A stretch of DNA of 64,000 bases, taken from contig DDEQ01000015.1 of NCBI GenBank assembly GCA_002336105.1, positions 29,699 to 93,698 of the forward strand, in the 5' to 3' direction. The notes beneath the pieces were generated by a model. That model did not search any database and was not told the DNA's origin. It saw only the letters and a program-made list of their open reading frames with translations. Position 1 is the stretch's first letter, and each line of letters begins with the position of its first letter. The translations under genes were made by a program, and so were the position numbers. This DNA comes from Chthonomonas sp. UBA1950. GTDB lineage: Bacteria; Armatimonadota; Fimbriimonadia; Fimbriimonadales; Fimbriimonadaceae. Shown in pieces: positions 8,418 to 17,208 of the stretch.

Positions 8418-10127
8418 ATGAGAATTACTTTACGTTTTGTTGCGGGCATGATTGCTGCCACGCTGTTTGGATCCGCGTTTGGCGTTACTTACACATCTAA
8501 GCCTAAGGTTATGGAATTGTCCCGCCGGCTTATAGTAAAGCCTATTCAAATAGACACTCTTATTAATAAGGGGCACACCTATAGCAAGCTAATCTCAATC
8601 TATTCGAGATCAAGAAACCGCTTGATTCCGAACCTTATTCGGTATGAGAAATCCGTAGATTTATATATCGTTCGAGTTCCCGCAAACTCAACAGATAGCA
8701 AGTACGCTACTCAGCTTCTAAACACGGGTGATTACGAATATGTCGAGCCAGATTGGAAACTGTATCCACTCGCTACGACGCCTAGCGACCCCCTCTACCC
8801 AAATCAATGGCACCACCCGGTTATCCAGGCGGATAAGGCTTGGGATATTTGGCAAGGTTCATCGGACTTTATTACAGGTTATGTTGACACGGGAGTTTTC
8901 AAAGCTCACCCTGATCTCCAGGGTCTTTGGCTTCCAGGATACAACTCAGTCGATAAGAAAGCGGAAGCTGACGGAGGAGACGTATCTGATGTCCACGGTC
9001 ACGGCACTCACGTAGCCGGTGACGGCTCGGCTCATGGTAACAACAACGTCGGTGTTTCTGGTGTTGGTTGGAACTTCTCAATTATTCCAGTACGCGCCAC
9101 AAATGGTGCTGATGGCTACGCTTATCAGTCAGACCTTCTAGATGGCGCACGATGGGCAGTTGAGCATGGTGCTAAGACCGTTAGCATCTCCTACGCGGGT
9201 GTTGGAACCCAAGCCATCGAAGATACGGGAACCTACATCAAGGGTATCGGCGGATTGCTATTCTTCGCCGCTGGAAACGATGGTAGAAACCTGACCGACT
9301 TCCAATACAGAGACACAGTCGTCGTCGGCGCTTCGAACCCACTCGACGCCAAGGCTGACTTCTCGGCATACGGACATGGCGTAAACGTTTTCGCGCCAGG
9401 TGTTGGCATCCTCAGCACAACAAGAGAAGGCAGCTACGAAGCGTGGGATGGCACATCCATGGCTACTCCGGTCTGTAATGGCACCGTAGCCTTAATGTGG
9501 AGTGCAAACCCAGATCTCACCCCTGATGACGTCCAGTCAATTCTTTACGAAACATGTGATAACATCGGAGACTCGGCAATCTATGGCCACGGTCGAATTA
9601 ACGCATATCAAGCTCTCTTGACTGCCATTGCGAGTCAAGCTCAAACCGTTCAAATGAATGCGGTTTCCGTCCAGCAGGGCACCTATACCCAAGGCGCGCT
9701 GACCAGCATCAACGACTCTGACGATGCGAGTTACTATGGCGTCAGGAGCGCAACAGTTCGGTCGCTCGGTGAAGCAGCCGGGTCTTACATCAGTTATCAG
9801 TTGCCCACCGACACTCCGCTCCGCCGTGCCACGATGAGCGTTACGCTAGGAATTGAGGGTAATAAGCCTGTGTCGTACATGTTGTTCTTAAAGAACATTT
9901 CGACAGGCGTATACACTCAAGTCGCATCGCGAAGCGCGCTCTCAGGTTCTGTTGTCACCTTGAACTTCGACCTAACCAGCTACATGTCGAAGTATATTGC
10001 AGCCGATGGAACTGTTAATTGTGCTGTTCGCGCAGTAGTCCCAACTCGCTTCAGCCCATCTTCTTATAAATTGAAAGTCATGGGAGCGACCGCGAAGTAT
10101 CTCAAAGCTCTCGGTACATCCAACTAG
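8418..10127 (+). CDS. Secreted subtilisin-like serine protease (S8)
   Basis: The 569-residue protein has a signal peptide (residues 1-22), an N-terminal segment resembling an I9 propeptide (to about 115), and a subtilase catalytic domain. The triad is visible: Asp157 in GYVDTGV, His195 in HGHGTHVAG and Ser347 in DGTSMATP, with the oxyanion Asn287 in AAGNDG. About 170 C-terminal residues form a beta-rich domain of unknown fold. I prefer the ATG at 8418, preceded by GGTGAAG, over the upstream in-frame GTG at 8388, which has no leader logic. A palindrome AGGATTA-TT-TAATCCT (8393-8408) sits just before the start. It is probably an exported scavenging protease. Confidence 0.9.
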   Translation: MRITLRFVAGMIAATLFGSAFGVTYTSKPKVMELSRRLIVKPIQIDTLINKGHTYSKLISIYSRSRNRLIPNLIRYEKSVDLYIVRVPANSTDSKYATQLLNTGDYEYVEPDWKLYPLATTPSDPLYPNQWHHPVIQADKAWDIWQGSSDFITGYVDTGVFKAHPDLQGLWLPGYNSVDKKAEADGGDVSDVHGHGTHVAGDGSAHGNNNVGVSGVGWNFSIIPVRATNGADGYAYQSDLLDGARWAVEHGAKTVSISYAGVGTQAIEDTGTYIKGIGGLLFFAAGNDGRNLTDFQYRDTVVVGASNPLDAKADFSAYGHGVNVFAPGVGILSTTREGSYEAWDGTSMATPVCNGTVALMWSANPDLTPDDVQSILYETCDNIGDSAIYGHGRINAYQALLTAIASQAQTVQMNAVSVQQGTYTQGALTSINDSDDASYYGVRSATVRSLGEAAGSYISYQLPTDTPLRRATMSVTLGIEGNKPVSYMLFLKNISTGVYTQVASRSALSGSVVTLNFDLTSYMSKYIAADGTVNCAVRAVVPTRFSPSSYKLKVMGATAKYLKALGTSN

Positions 10128-10146
10128 TCGAAGCATCTACCAGGTC

Positions 10147-10184
10147 AAGGTGTGGCAACAGAAATCTGTTGCCACACCTTTTTT
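10147..10184 (+). terminator. Strong rho-independent terminator after the subtilase gene
   Basis: A perfect 15-bp stem (AAGGTGTGGCAACAG / CTGTTGCCACACCTT) with loop AAAT is followed by a T-run ending at 10184. It lies 20 bases after the protease stop. It overlaps the long upstream reading of the next gene, which shows that gene must start further downstream. Confidence 0.92.
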
Positions 10185-10242
10185 GTGCCATTTCAGCAGG
10201 CATAACGCACTATTCGGCAATACCTGTTGGACAATAGCTCCT

Positions 10243-11634
10243 ATGCTGCTTGCCGCTACGTTAGTCTATTTGGGAACACTGACTTCATCGTTCCAAACTC
10301 CAGCCCAAGATCCTTACCCAATCTGGGAAACCGACGGAATTTCGAACAACTCTTTGGCAGCACGAAGAGCACGGGTAATGCAAGAAATGGGACCAGGAAC
10401 ATTCGCGGTCTTCTTTACGAACCCTGAACGAAACCGAAACAACGATGTCGATTTCAGATTCAGGCCAGACTCGAACTTCCTCTACTTAACTGGGTTTAAC
10501 GAGCCAGATGCGGCACTCGTTCTGGCCCCGAGCGGAATCGAAATCAGCGGCAAAAAGGTCACTGAGCTTCTGCTATTGAATGACCGAAATGCCGGGCAGG
10601 AGACTTGGACAGGTATCCGCCTTGGACCAGAGAGAGCCTCCGGTGTGTTGGGAATTCAGGTGGCAATCAGCAACAGAAAGTTTAGTCAGGTTCTCGATGC
10701 CATCGGAAAATCTGGCGCTCAACTTTGTAGCTTGCGAAACCCACCCGATTTGAGCGGGACGGTAAGCACTATGGCAAGCGATCTGAAAACCTGGTGGGGA
10801 GACAAAGAGAAGAAATCGGGGCTTGCATCGACCCTAAGCAAAATGAGGGTCGTCAAATCAGATGAAGAGATCACCTTGCTCAAGAAAGCCATAGAGGCAT
10901 CGGCATTAGGCCACTGCGAAGTGCTTAAGAGTTGTGATGCCACGATGCGAGAGTCTGATCTTCAAGCTATTTTCGAATACACCATTGGTCGAAAGGGTTG
11001 CGAGTATGTGGGCTACCCTTCCATCGTGGGGTGTGGGCCGAGTTCGACAATCCTGCACTACGAATCGGATCGCGCTCGACTGAAAGCCGGAGACATTGTT
11101 TGCATGGATGCAGGCGGCGAATATCACGGCTACAGCGCCGACGTCACCCGTTCCTTCCCCGTCAACGGCAAGTTCTCAAAAGAGCAGAAAGAGATTTATA
11201 ACATTGTTCTCGCCGCCCAAGATGCAGGAATTGCCGCACTCAAAGTTGGCGAACCGTCGAGCGCATCCAGTTCACCTGCTGCCAAGGTTTTGGCTGATGG
11301 ACTGATCAAGCTTGGCATCATCAAGAGTGCAGACGAACTTGGTCGCTACTATTTCCACGGCATTGGCCACATGATAGGCTTGGACGTTCACGATGTCGGT
11401 GGAGGGAGCCTCAAGCCTGGCATGGTGATGACAGTTGAGCCTGGAATCTACATCAAAGCCGGGAGTCCTTGTGATCCAAAATATTGGAATATCGGCATTC
11501 GAATTGAGGATGACATCCTCATCACCACTGCGGGTCCGGTGAATCTCTCAGCGATGGCTCCTCGCAAAGCCGAAGATATCGAGAAACTGATGGCGCAGAA
11601 AGGAATCGGAAATATCTCACTGACTGACAAATAA
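10243..11634 (+). CDS. pepP: Exported Xaa-Pro aminopeptidase (M24B)
   Basis: This 463-residue dinuclear metallopeptidase removes N-terminal residues before proline. An N-terminal hydrophobic segment (MLLAATLVYLGTLTSS) suggests export or membrane anchoring. The creatinase-like N-domain is followed by the pita-bread domain with metal ligands in MDAGGEYHGYSADVTRSF, HGIGHMIGLDVHDVG, VEPGIYI and RIEDDILI. The ATG at 10243 is chosen because earlier in-frame starts fall within the preceding terminator hairpin. Its position after a secreted protease suggests joint breakdown of external protein. Confidence 0.88.
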   Translation: MLLAATLVYLGTLTSSFQTPAQDPYPIWETDGISNNSLAARRARVMQEMGPGTFAVFFTNPERNRNNDVDFRFRPDSNFLYLTGFNEPDAALVLAPSGIEISGKKVTELLLLNDRNAGQETWTGIRLGPERASGVLGIQVAISNRKFSQVLDAIGKSGAQLCSLRNPPDLSGTVSTMASDLKTWWGDKEKKSGLASTLSKMRVVKSDEEITLLKKAIEASALGHCEVLKSCDATMRESDLQAIFEYTIGRKGCEYVGYPSIVGCGPSSTILHYESDRARLKAGDIVCMDAGGEYHGYSADVTRSFPVNGKFSKEQKEIYNIVLAAQDAGIAALKVGEPSSASSSPAAKVLADGLIKLGIIKSADELGRYYFHGIGHMIGLDVHDVGGGSLKPGMVMTVEPGIYIKAGSPCDPKYWNIGIRIEDDILITTAGPVNLSAMAPRKAEDIEKLMAQKGIGNISLTDK

Positions 11635-11643
11635 TGAGCCATA

Positions 11644-11675
11644 CCTCTGTTTTCGATGTATATTGAAAACAGAGG
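11644..11675. promoter_or_regulatory. Perfect 11-bp inverted repeat before the padR gene
   Basis: CCTCTGTTTTC (11644-11654) and GAAAACAGAGG (11665-11675) are exact reverse complements with a 10-base spacer. The repeat lies between the pepP stop and the padR-like start at 11679, and its right arm contains the likely ribosome site (AGAGG). It could be an operator for PadR, a translational hairpin or a pepP terminator; no T-run follows. Confidence 0.45.
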
Positions 11676-11678
11676 GTT

Positions 11679-12011
11679 ATGGCATTCAAAGGCGATTTAG
11701 ACACGCTGATATTGGGCGTTCTCGAAGGGTGCGAACTGCATGGGTATGAGATTGCCCGACGCATCAAGCAGTTAAGCGATACAGCTCTTGCGGTAGGAGA
11801 GGGTCAGCTTTACCCGGCTCTTCACGGCCTAGAACGAGACAGACTCGTTACCGCAAACTGGATTCCTCAAGACGGAAAACCGCCTCGAAAGGTTTACCAA
11901 CTCACCGACGAGGGGTCTGCGGCCCTCGCGAAGAAAAAGCTGGAATGGCAACACTTTGCGAAAGGAGTCGGTGCCATCCTTGGTCTCAACATGGCGGTGA
12001 ACCATGGATAA
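11679..12011 (+). CDS. PadR-family transcriptional regulator
   Basis: The 110-residue winged-helix protein has the PadR pattern: DTLILGVLEGCELHGYEIAR at residues 6-25, EGQLYPALHGLERDRLV near 47-63, and a wing followed by KVYQLTDEGSAAL. PadR proteins act as dimeric repressors. The gene overlaps the next by 8 bases, and the pair of a PadR regulator with a HAAS-type membrane protein is common and usually autoregulated. The inverted repeat immediately upstream is a candidate binding site. Confidence 0.88.
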   Translation: MAFKGDLDTLILGVLEGCELHGYEIARRIKQLSDTALAVGEGQLYPALHGLERDRLVTANWIPQDGKPPRKVYQLTDEGSAALAKKKLEWQHFAKGVGAILGLNMAVNHG

Positions 12012-12984
12012 CCGGATTCAATTCCTGACCTCGTTACGAACATACGCCTATAGGCGCCTCTCCGACCAGCAGGCAAATGCACTCACCGACGAAATCAATG
12101 CCCACCTTGATGCAGCCATTCAAGCGCGAATAGAACTGGGCGACACCCCGGCAGAAGCCGAACGAAGTGCGGTACACGCCTTCGGCTCACCGAAAGTGGT
12201 CGTAAATAGGCTTGCCAAGTTGGAGACGCCTAAAGCCAAACTTCACGTCCCTAGCCTGATTGCGATGATGGCGGGAGAGCTCTTTTTGGCAGTTTTGAGC
12301 ATGGTGGTTGTTCCTGGATTTCATTCTGCTTGGATCGACCACATTGGTGTGGCTTTTGCCGTATTTGCAGTCATTGGGTGTTTCGTGACGGGTTGGCGTG
12401 CCACGCGATTCCAGTGGAAGGGGTTTGCATTTGCGACCTTTGCTTCCATGTTCCTCTGGTCTCTCATGTGGTCAACTCAATACACTTCTGTGCGATTCAG
12501 CACTCAACCAGAACTGAACGAGCATATTTTGAGGGCAGACATTGACGAACGGATCGGAGGAACCCAATCGTTCTCTTCTCGAATTCAGGACAACCTAAAA
12601 ATCTTCCAGAATAATCGCTCGGCTTATTTGAGCGGCACCAGCGATCTCGCGCCAAAGCCAAAAGGGGCGTTCAATACTTGGGACCCCAAATACATCGCGA
12701 TACCGAATAGAACCGAAGGCATCAGAGCTTGGCAACACCGGGACTCTGTGCCCAAGTTCTTAAGGTTGCTCATCAAAGATCAAGCTCAGCAAGCAACTAT
12801 CCTTGCGAAAGCCAAATCGCGACCGTTTTACGTTCAGTTCTTTTACGAACCCTACACACTCATTTCCTATGGATTTCTGCAAACAGTCTTCTTCTGGTTT
12901 GCCCTTAACTCGATTGGGGTGTTTTGTGGTCAGTTGTCTCGTGTAATCCAGAAAGCTCTAAGAAATCGTCGCATCCGCCAGTAA
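12004..12984 (+). CDS. Membrane protein with HAAS/permease-prefix-type N-terminus
   Basis: The first ~80 residues of this 326-residue protein are soluble and helical (DQQANALTDEINAHLDAAIQ, then AERSAVHAFGSPKVVVNRL). This matches the small signalling domain often encoded with PadR regulators (DUF1700 or permease-prefix type). Hydrophobic helices follow at about 85-110, 115-135, 140-160 and near 285-310, with a large loop between. It probably senses or transduces an envelope signal, but its function is unknown. Its 3' end overlaps the convergent hipA-like gene by 27 bases. Confidence 0.6.
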   Translation: MDNRIQFLTSLRTYAYRRLSDQQANALTDEINAHLDAAIQARIELGDTPAEAERSAVHAFGSPKVVVNRLAKLETPKAKLHVPSLIAMMAGELFLAVLSMVVVPGFHSAWIDHIGVAFAVFAVIGCFVTGWRATRFQWKGFAFATFASMFLWSLMWSTQYTSVRFSTQPELNEHILRADIDERIGGTQSFSSRIQDNLKIFQNNRSAYLSGTSDLAPKPKGAFNTWDPKYIAIPNRTEGIRAWQHRDSVPKFLRLLIKDQAQQATILAKAKSRPFYVQFFYEPYTLISYGFLQTVFFWFALNSIGVFCGQLSRVIQKALRNRRIRQ

Positions 12985-14115
12985 AGTCGTTGTTCGATCA
13001 AGGATCGCATCCACTATCGGCTCTGCGATGTAAGGTGCCAGGGTTTTCGAAGCGTGCTTAGCGATGTTTTGGCAGAGTTTCCTCAGCATCAATATCATCG
13101 CCTTGGGAGGAATACGGAAACTCGACCCAACTTGGATGAAATCATCAACGCTGAACTTTCCGTGGGCTTCGTCTGCAAGAGCTAAAACCATTCGATCCGC
13201 TCCTAGTAGCTGGTCTGCATATGGCAAAGTACTTAGCAAGTCGTAGGCTGGAGACAAGACCCATTGCCCGTCGGGTTTTCGGATCATTGAAACGTTCTTT
13301 TCGTGTAAATCCCCGTTTCCAACCAAGTAGCTAAACGCATATAACTCGATTGCTTTCAAAAGAGTTGCCGAGCCTGTTCCGAGCCGTGCCATTGCTTCCA
13401 ACAACTCTCGATATTCATAGGAATATTTACTACTAGGATATCGGTCCATGATTTGCAACATATCTTCGAGATGTGGCCGTGGATCTGGACGATCAAATCT
13501 CTTCACCAACAATGCCCCTGAATTCAGCTTGACTTCTGCGACCGACAACCCCACCTTTCGTGCCAGAGTCATGACCGCAAACTCGTTCTCCACTAAACCT
13601 GGAAGATCACTCGGCGAAACCTTTACAATGTAACTCGCCCCTCGACTAGAGCGCGCAAGTTCGCCGATTGACAGCTTTTTTTGAACCCCAGGCAGAGCCG
13701 TTATCTCGGCAGATCGTAAATCCTGAAGGTTCTTTTTTGCCTCTTCAAGATTCAGTTTTCTAAGGATACGATTTTCGCCCGGGACACGGACGTCCACATC
13801 GCCAATGGCATCAAAACCAGTTGCCGCCAAACACGCAAAGAGGTTATCTTTAGTGAGCCGGTTTCGGCTGAGAACCGCTTCAGACATGACACCTTCTGGT
13901 AACAGTCCGGCGAAATAAGTTGGTAAGTTCGCAATTCCTTCCCCCTGGATTTCTTGTGAATCGAGAGGTAGACGCAACGCTATCGGTGCTTGGCCCGTTT
14001 GAAAGTAGCTGGACTCATATCGAAAGATGAATCCCTTTGGGAGCCGATGAAGCACCGCGACTTTCTGCCCTTCGCGAACAACATCTAGGCTCTCAACCGA
14101 ATTGTAGTCAATCAC
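12958..14115 (-). CDS. hipA: HipA-like serine/threonine kinase toxin
   Basis: The 385-residue protein matches the HipA family, whose studied members phosphorylate glutamyl-tRNA synthetase or other targets and arrest growth. Visible motifs are GLLPEGVM (N-subdomain), PGVQKKLSI (P-loop), YLVGNGDLHEKN with the catalytic Asp and Asn, and SPAYDLL with the metal-binding Asp. In E. coli HipA a Ser before the P-loop is autophosphorylated; here the aligned residue appears to be Ala (TALPGVQ). The gene overlaps hipB by 8 bases. Kinase activity is likely; physiological targets are unknown. Confidence 0.88.
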   Translation of the reverse strand: MIDYNSVESLDVVREGQKVAVLHRLPKGFIFRYESSYFQTGQAPIALRLPLDSQEIQGEGIANLPTYFAGLLPEGVMSEAVLSRNRLTKDNLFACLAATGFDAIGDVDVRVPGENRILRKLNLEEAKKNLQDLRSAEITALPGVQKKLSIGELARSSRGASYIVKVSPSDLPGLVENEFAVMTLARKVGLSVAEVKLNSGALLVKRFDRPDPRPHLEDMLQIMDRYPSSKYSYEYRELLEAMARLGTGSATLLKAIELYAFSYLVGNGDLHEKNVSMIRKPDGQWVLSPAYDLLSTLPYADQLLGADRMVLALADEAHGKFSVDDFIQVGSSFRIPPKAMILMLRKLCQNIAKHASKTLAPYIAEPIVDAILDRTTTLLADATIS

Positions 14116-14338
14116 TTACCACCCCCCTCGGTTGAACCACGAGCTCGAGCCCAAAGACATCGAGAATCTTGATTAACGTATCGACCCGTACAGCCCCCTT
14201 CCCTCCTTCCAGTAAGTAAATGGGACGTCGTGATATTGAAGCCAAGGAAGCCAACTCTTCTTGAGTTAGATCGGCTGCCTCGCGGGCTTCCTTGACAAGG
14301 TTGGCAAGACGCTGTTGCTCATCGATTAAGCTACTCAT
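14108..14338 (-). CDS. hipB: HipB-like antitoxin and repressor
   Basis: This 76-residue XRE-type helix-turn-helix protein (LTQEELASLASISRRPIYLLEGG at about 24-46; the recognition helix follows ISRRPIY) precedes and overlaps hipA. HipB proteins neutralise HipA and repress the operon as dimers. Three palindromes with TTGTGAT/ATCACAA half-sites lie just upstream, the first touching the start codon. This strongly suggests autoregulation. Confidence 0.88.
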   Translation of the reverse strand: MSSLIDEQQRLANLVKEAREAADLTQEELASLASISRRPIYLLEGGKGAVRVDTLIKILDVFGLELVVQPRGVVSD

Positions 14339-14357
14339 TGTGATCTATTAATCACAA
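14338..14357. promoter_or_regulatory. hipBA operator O1
   Basis: TTGTGAT (14338-14344), a 6-base spacer and ATCACAA (14351-14357) form a perfect 7-bp palindrome that overlaps the first base of the hipB start codon. An extra half-site ATCACAA follows at 14361-14367. Confidence 0.65.
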
Positions 14358-14397
14358 TCTATCACAATTCCCGCTTTCTGGCAGCTTAAATGGAAAT

Positions 14398-14417
14398 TTG
14401 TGATCTAAAAATCACAA
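14398..14417. promoter_or_regulatory. hipBA operator O2
   Basis: The same palindrome, TTGTGAT-N6-ATCACAA, is exactly 60 bases from O1 centre to centre. It is identical to O1 in both half-sites and differs only in the spacer. Confidence 0.65.
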
Positions 14418-14458
14418 ACACACGAAAATGATGCCTGCAGCTATCCATTGACGCCGAA

Positions 14459-14478
14459 ATGAGATCTTTTAATCACAT
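14459..14478. promoter_or_regulatory. hipBA operator O3 (degenerate)
   Basis: ATGAGAT-N6-ATCACAT has the same layout 61 bases beyond O2, with half-sites weaker than O1 and O2. It overlaps the last codons of recR, so a regulatory site is embedded in the neighbouring coding sequence. Confidence 0.45.
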
Positions 14479-15066
14479 CTCGCGTCGATATTCAAGCGCA
14501 GACAGAAGCGTTGCCGAGTCGGCGTAATCGAGCTCGCCACCGACAGGCATTCCGTGGGCAAGGCGAGTGACCTTGATGCCGATGGGCTTCAGTAGCTTCG
14601 CCAGATAAAGCGAAGTCGCGTCGCCTTCAATCGTGGGGTTCGTTGCAACGATGACCTCGTGGACAGAATCGTTGAGACGGGCAAGAAGCTCTTTGACTCG
14701 AAGTTGTTCGGGGCCGACTCCGTCCATCGGGCTCAGCAAACCGTGAAGCACGTGATATTTGCCACGATATTCGTGGATTCGCTCCATCGCGGCGATGTCT
14801 TTGGGCTCCGCAACAACACATATCAGCGACTGATCTCGACGGGGGTCGCGACAAATCTCGCATGACTCACTTTCGCTGATGTTTTGACAACTGCTGCAAA
14901 ATCCGAGCTTTTGCTTAGCATTGCGAATCGCATCAGCAAGTTTGAGCGCCTCATGCTCCGGAATGCGAAGAAGATGATAGGCAAGCCTCTGTGCCGACTT
15001 TGGACCGACGCCTGGGAGCTTTTCAAGCTCAGCAATCAGTTCAGCAAGGGGGCGCGCAAAGAGCAT
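14473..15066 (-). CDS. recR: Recombination protein RecR
   Basis: RecR works with RecO (and RecF) to load RecA at gaps. The 197 residues show the helix-hairpin-helix (EKLPGVGPKSAQRLAYHLL), the zinc finger CSSC...CEIC near 54-69, and the Toprim domain (LICVVAEPKDIAAMER). The ATG at 15066 is chosen; a longer in-frame reading to 15132 adds 22 residues absent from the family. It is third in the usual dnaX-ybaB-recR order. Confidence 0.94.
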   Translation of the reverse strand: MLFARPLAELIAELEKLPGVGPKSAQRLAYHLLRIPEHEALKLADAIRNAKQKLGFCSSCQNISESESCEICRDPRRDQSLICVVAEPKDIAAMERIHEYRGKYHVLHGLLSPMDGVGPEQLRVKELLARLNDSVHEVIVATNPTIEGDATSLYLAKLLKPIGIKVTRLAHGMPVGGELDYADSATLLSALEYRREM

Positions 15067-15149
15067 AAAAGGATGTCTAGAAAACGCAATGGGCTCTTTG
15101 GCTCTGCTGAAAACTGAGAGCCAAAGAACCAAGTCTCTGCGAAGGCAGA

Positions 15150-15479
15150 TTACATACCAGGAATTTCTGGCAGGTTCGGCATAATGCCTTGAACCTTAGC
15201 ATTTCGAAGGTTCGTAGCGGTGTCAAATCCGTCGCGAACGGCGCTTACGACCAGATCCTCAAGTGACTCGATGTCCTCTGGATCGACAACCGATTTATCA
15301 ATGCTGAGCTTGAGCATCTGACCGGTGCCGTCGAAGAGTGCTTTGACGGGTCCCTTGTCGACCGCAATTCTTTCGTTTTTGAGTTCGACTTCGAGCTGCT
15401 CCGCGCGAGCCATCGCGTCTTGCATCTGCTTCATCATGCCGCCAAATCCTTGGCCGCCAAAATTCTTTGGAAGTTTCAT
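15150..15479 (-). CDS. ybaB: YbaB/EbfC family nucleoid-associated protein
   Basis: The 109-residue DNA-binding protein of the YbaB/EbfC family lies between dnaX and recR, its conserved place. It shows the glycine-rich start, the MMKQMQDAMARAEQLEVEL helix and a C-terminal stretch ending PNLPEIPGM. Studied members bind DNA as dimers and may affect repair or nucleoid structure. Confidence 0.92.
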   Translation of the reverse strand: MKLPKNFGGQGFGGMMKQMQDAMARAEQLEVELKNERIAVDKGPVKALFDGTGQMLKLSIDKSVVDPEDIESLEDLVVSAVRDGFDTATNLRNAKVQGIMPNLPEIPGM

Positions 15480-15569
15480 AGGCTTAAGTTCTCTTCGTTG
15501 GCTTTTGCCATTGCTCCAATTGGCAAGACTTGCGCCACTGTACGCCAGATTTTGACATAACCAGCGAAA

Positions 15570-17189
15570 CTATTGGGTCGGCGTATCACTATTCAGCCCA
15601 AAGATCTCTTTTGTCAATTGCTCTAGCTTGTCCCCTTCGGCAGGAAGCTCGACTGCATCTTGGTTATTCGTTACCACTTTCTTGCGGGCGGAGCTGAATT
15701 TCACCGACCAGTTCTTGCCGTAAATGGATCGAACAGTATCCTCAATAAACGAGACGACCTTCGGTTTTTCTGTGACCCAACCATAGTCAAAAGAGAGGCC
15801 AAACTCGATGGTAAGTACACCGTCCGATGCGTCCACGCTCACGTCTTCCATATGGGAAGAAAGAGCTTTTGACTTTTGATGGACTTCTTGAATGAAGCGG
15901 TCCCAGTTATCACCGCCGGTCCAATTTTGCGCCGGAGTCGGTTCCCGAACCACGGCAGGTGCCTCCGGTGGTTTCGCTACGATTGCTGGTTCTGGTTCAG
16001 CAGGTTTCGGCTCAGCAGCAGGTTTTACAGGAGTCGGCTGACCAACTTGTCTGCTTCCTGCGATGGCTGGAGCACTTACAGGTGCTGTCGCAACGACAAC
16101 GGGCTGCGTACCAACGAGTGATATTCGAACTAACTCGCTTTCAAGCCAAAGCCTAGGAATCGTAATATCACGAATCACCTTGTGAGCTTCTGCGAGAAGG
16201 CCACGAAATCGTAAGATCGCATCGCGGCCAAGCTTGGTCGCCGAATCGTGGAGGACTGCCTGCCGGGTGGAATCCTGGCCCGAGCCAATCTGGTAAGTCG
16301 CACGAGTCAGGTCTTGAAGACGGTAGAGCATCGATTCGAGAATGGCTCTCGGATCGCGGCCAAGCCGAGCAATCCCTTCTAGTAGCTCCATGATCTGAGG
16401 AACTTCCGCGTTCTTCATCGCCATTAACAAGCCATCGACGGTGTCCTCGGAGACCAAACCAAGCTGATCGTAAACCTGTTGAAGCGTGATTCGACCATCT
16501 TCTGACGTCAGAATGGCTTGTTCAAGCAAGGTGAGCGCATCACGATAACCGCCGTCGGCCATTCGTGCGATTGCAGAAATCGCTTGAGGTTCGGCGGTGA
16601 CACTTTCACCCTTACAGACATATTCCAATCGAGAGGTGAGGTCGGACATGCTTGCCCGATGAAACTCAAACTTTTGACATCGTGATCGGATCGTCGGCGG
16701 AACCTTGTTGTACTCGGTTGTAGCGAGGATAAAAATGATGTGTTCGGGCGGCTCTTCAATGGTTTTGAGCAGAGCATCAAAAGCTTTGACGCTCAGATCG
16801 TGTACCTCGTCGATGATGAACACCTTGTACCGGGCGATCATCGGTTTGTATTCGACCGCTTCCACAATCTGCTCACGGATGTCATCGACACCGCTTTCAC
16901 TCGCCGCGTCCATCTCAATGACATCAACGCAGTTGCCAAGTGTGATCGATTTGCAGATTTCGCACTCGTTATCCGGCTCCGAGGTGGGTCCATGCTCGCA
17001 ACAGAGAGCCTTTGCCATCAGTCGAGCGGTTGACGTTTTCCCTGTTCCACGAGGGCCAGTGAAGAGGTAACTATGAGCGATTCTGCCCGAGGTAATACCG
17101 TTCTGCAACGTGCGGACGACATGATCCTGGCCAATCAAATCGCCAAAGGTCTGGCTGCGATACTTTCGATAGAGAGAAACGTAGGCCAT
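15570..17189 (-). CDS. dnaX: DNA polymerase III subunit gamma/tau
   Basis: DnaX is the ATPase of the clamp loader. The 539 residues show Walker A GPRGTGKTS near 45, four zinc cysteines (CCEHG...CEIC, about 64-81), Walker B FIIDEVHDL near 125 and the SRC sensor motif (TIRSRCQKF). Domain III follows, then a Pro/Ala-rich linker near 375-420 and a short C-terminal domain. I saw no A-run recoding site, so one product is likely. A small SRP RNA gene lies just upstream in the same direction, and ybaB and recR follow. Confidence 0.95.
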   Translation of the reverse strand: MAYVSLYRKYRSQTFGDLIGQDHVVRTLQNGITSGRIAHSYLFTGPRGTGKTSTARLMAKALCCEHGPTSEPDNECEICKSITLGNCVDVIEMDAASESGVDDIREQIVEAVEYKPMIARYKVFIIDEVHDLSVKAFDALLKTIEEPPEHIIFILATTEYNKVPPTIRSRCQKFEFHRASMSDLTSRLEYVCKGESVTAEPQAISAIARMADGGYRDALTLLEQAILTSEDGRITLQQVYDQLGLVSEDTVDGLLMAMKNAEVPQIMELLEGIARLGRDPRAILESMLYRLQDLTRATYQIGSGQDSTRQAVLHDSATKLGRDAILRFRGLLAEAHKVIRDITIPRLWLESELVRISLVGTQPVVVATAPVSAPAIAGSRQVGQPTPVKPAAEPKPAEPEPAIVAKPPEAPAVVREPTPAQNWTGGDNWDRFIQEVHQKSKALSSHMEDVSVDASDGVLTIEFGLSFDYGWVTEKPKVVSFIEDTVRSIYGKNWSVKFSSARKKVVTNNQDAVELPAEGDKLEQLTKEIFGLNSDTPTQ

Positions 17190-17208
17190 AGCGACCGCCA
17201 GAACGGGA

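Noticed and set aside
10150..10242. Long in-frame extension of the Xaa-Pro peptidase gene
   Set aside because: It begins inside the strong terminator of the upstream gene; the ATG at 10243 gives a proper leader.
15570..16300. Possible tau/gamma recoding site in dnaX
   Set aside because: No A-run slippery sequence with a nearby stop in the alternative frame was found; the single frame is complete.
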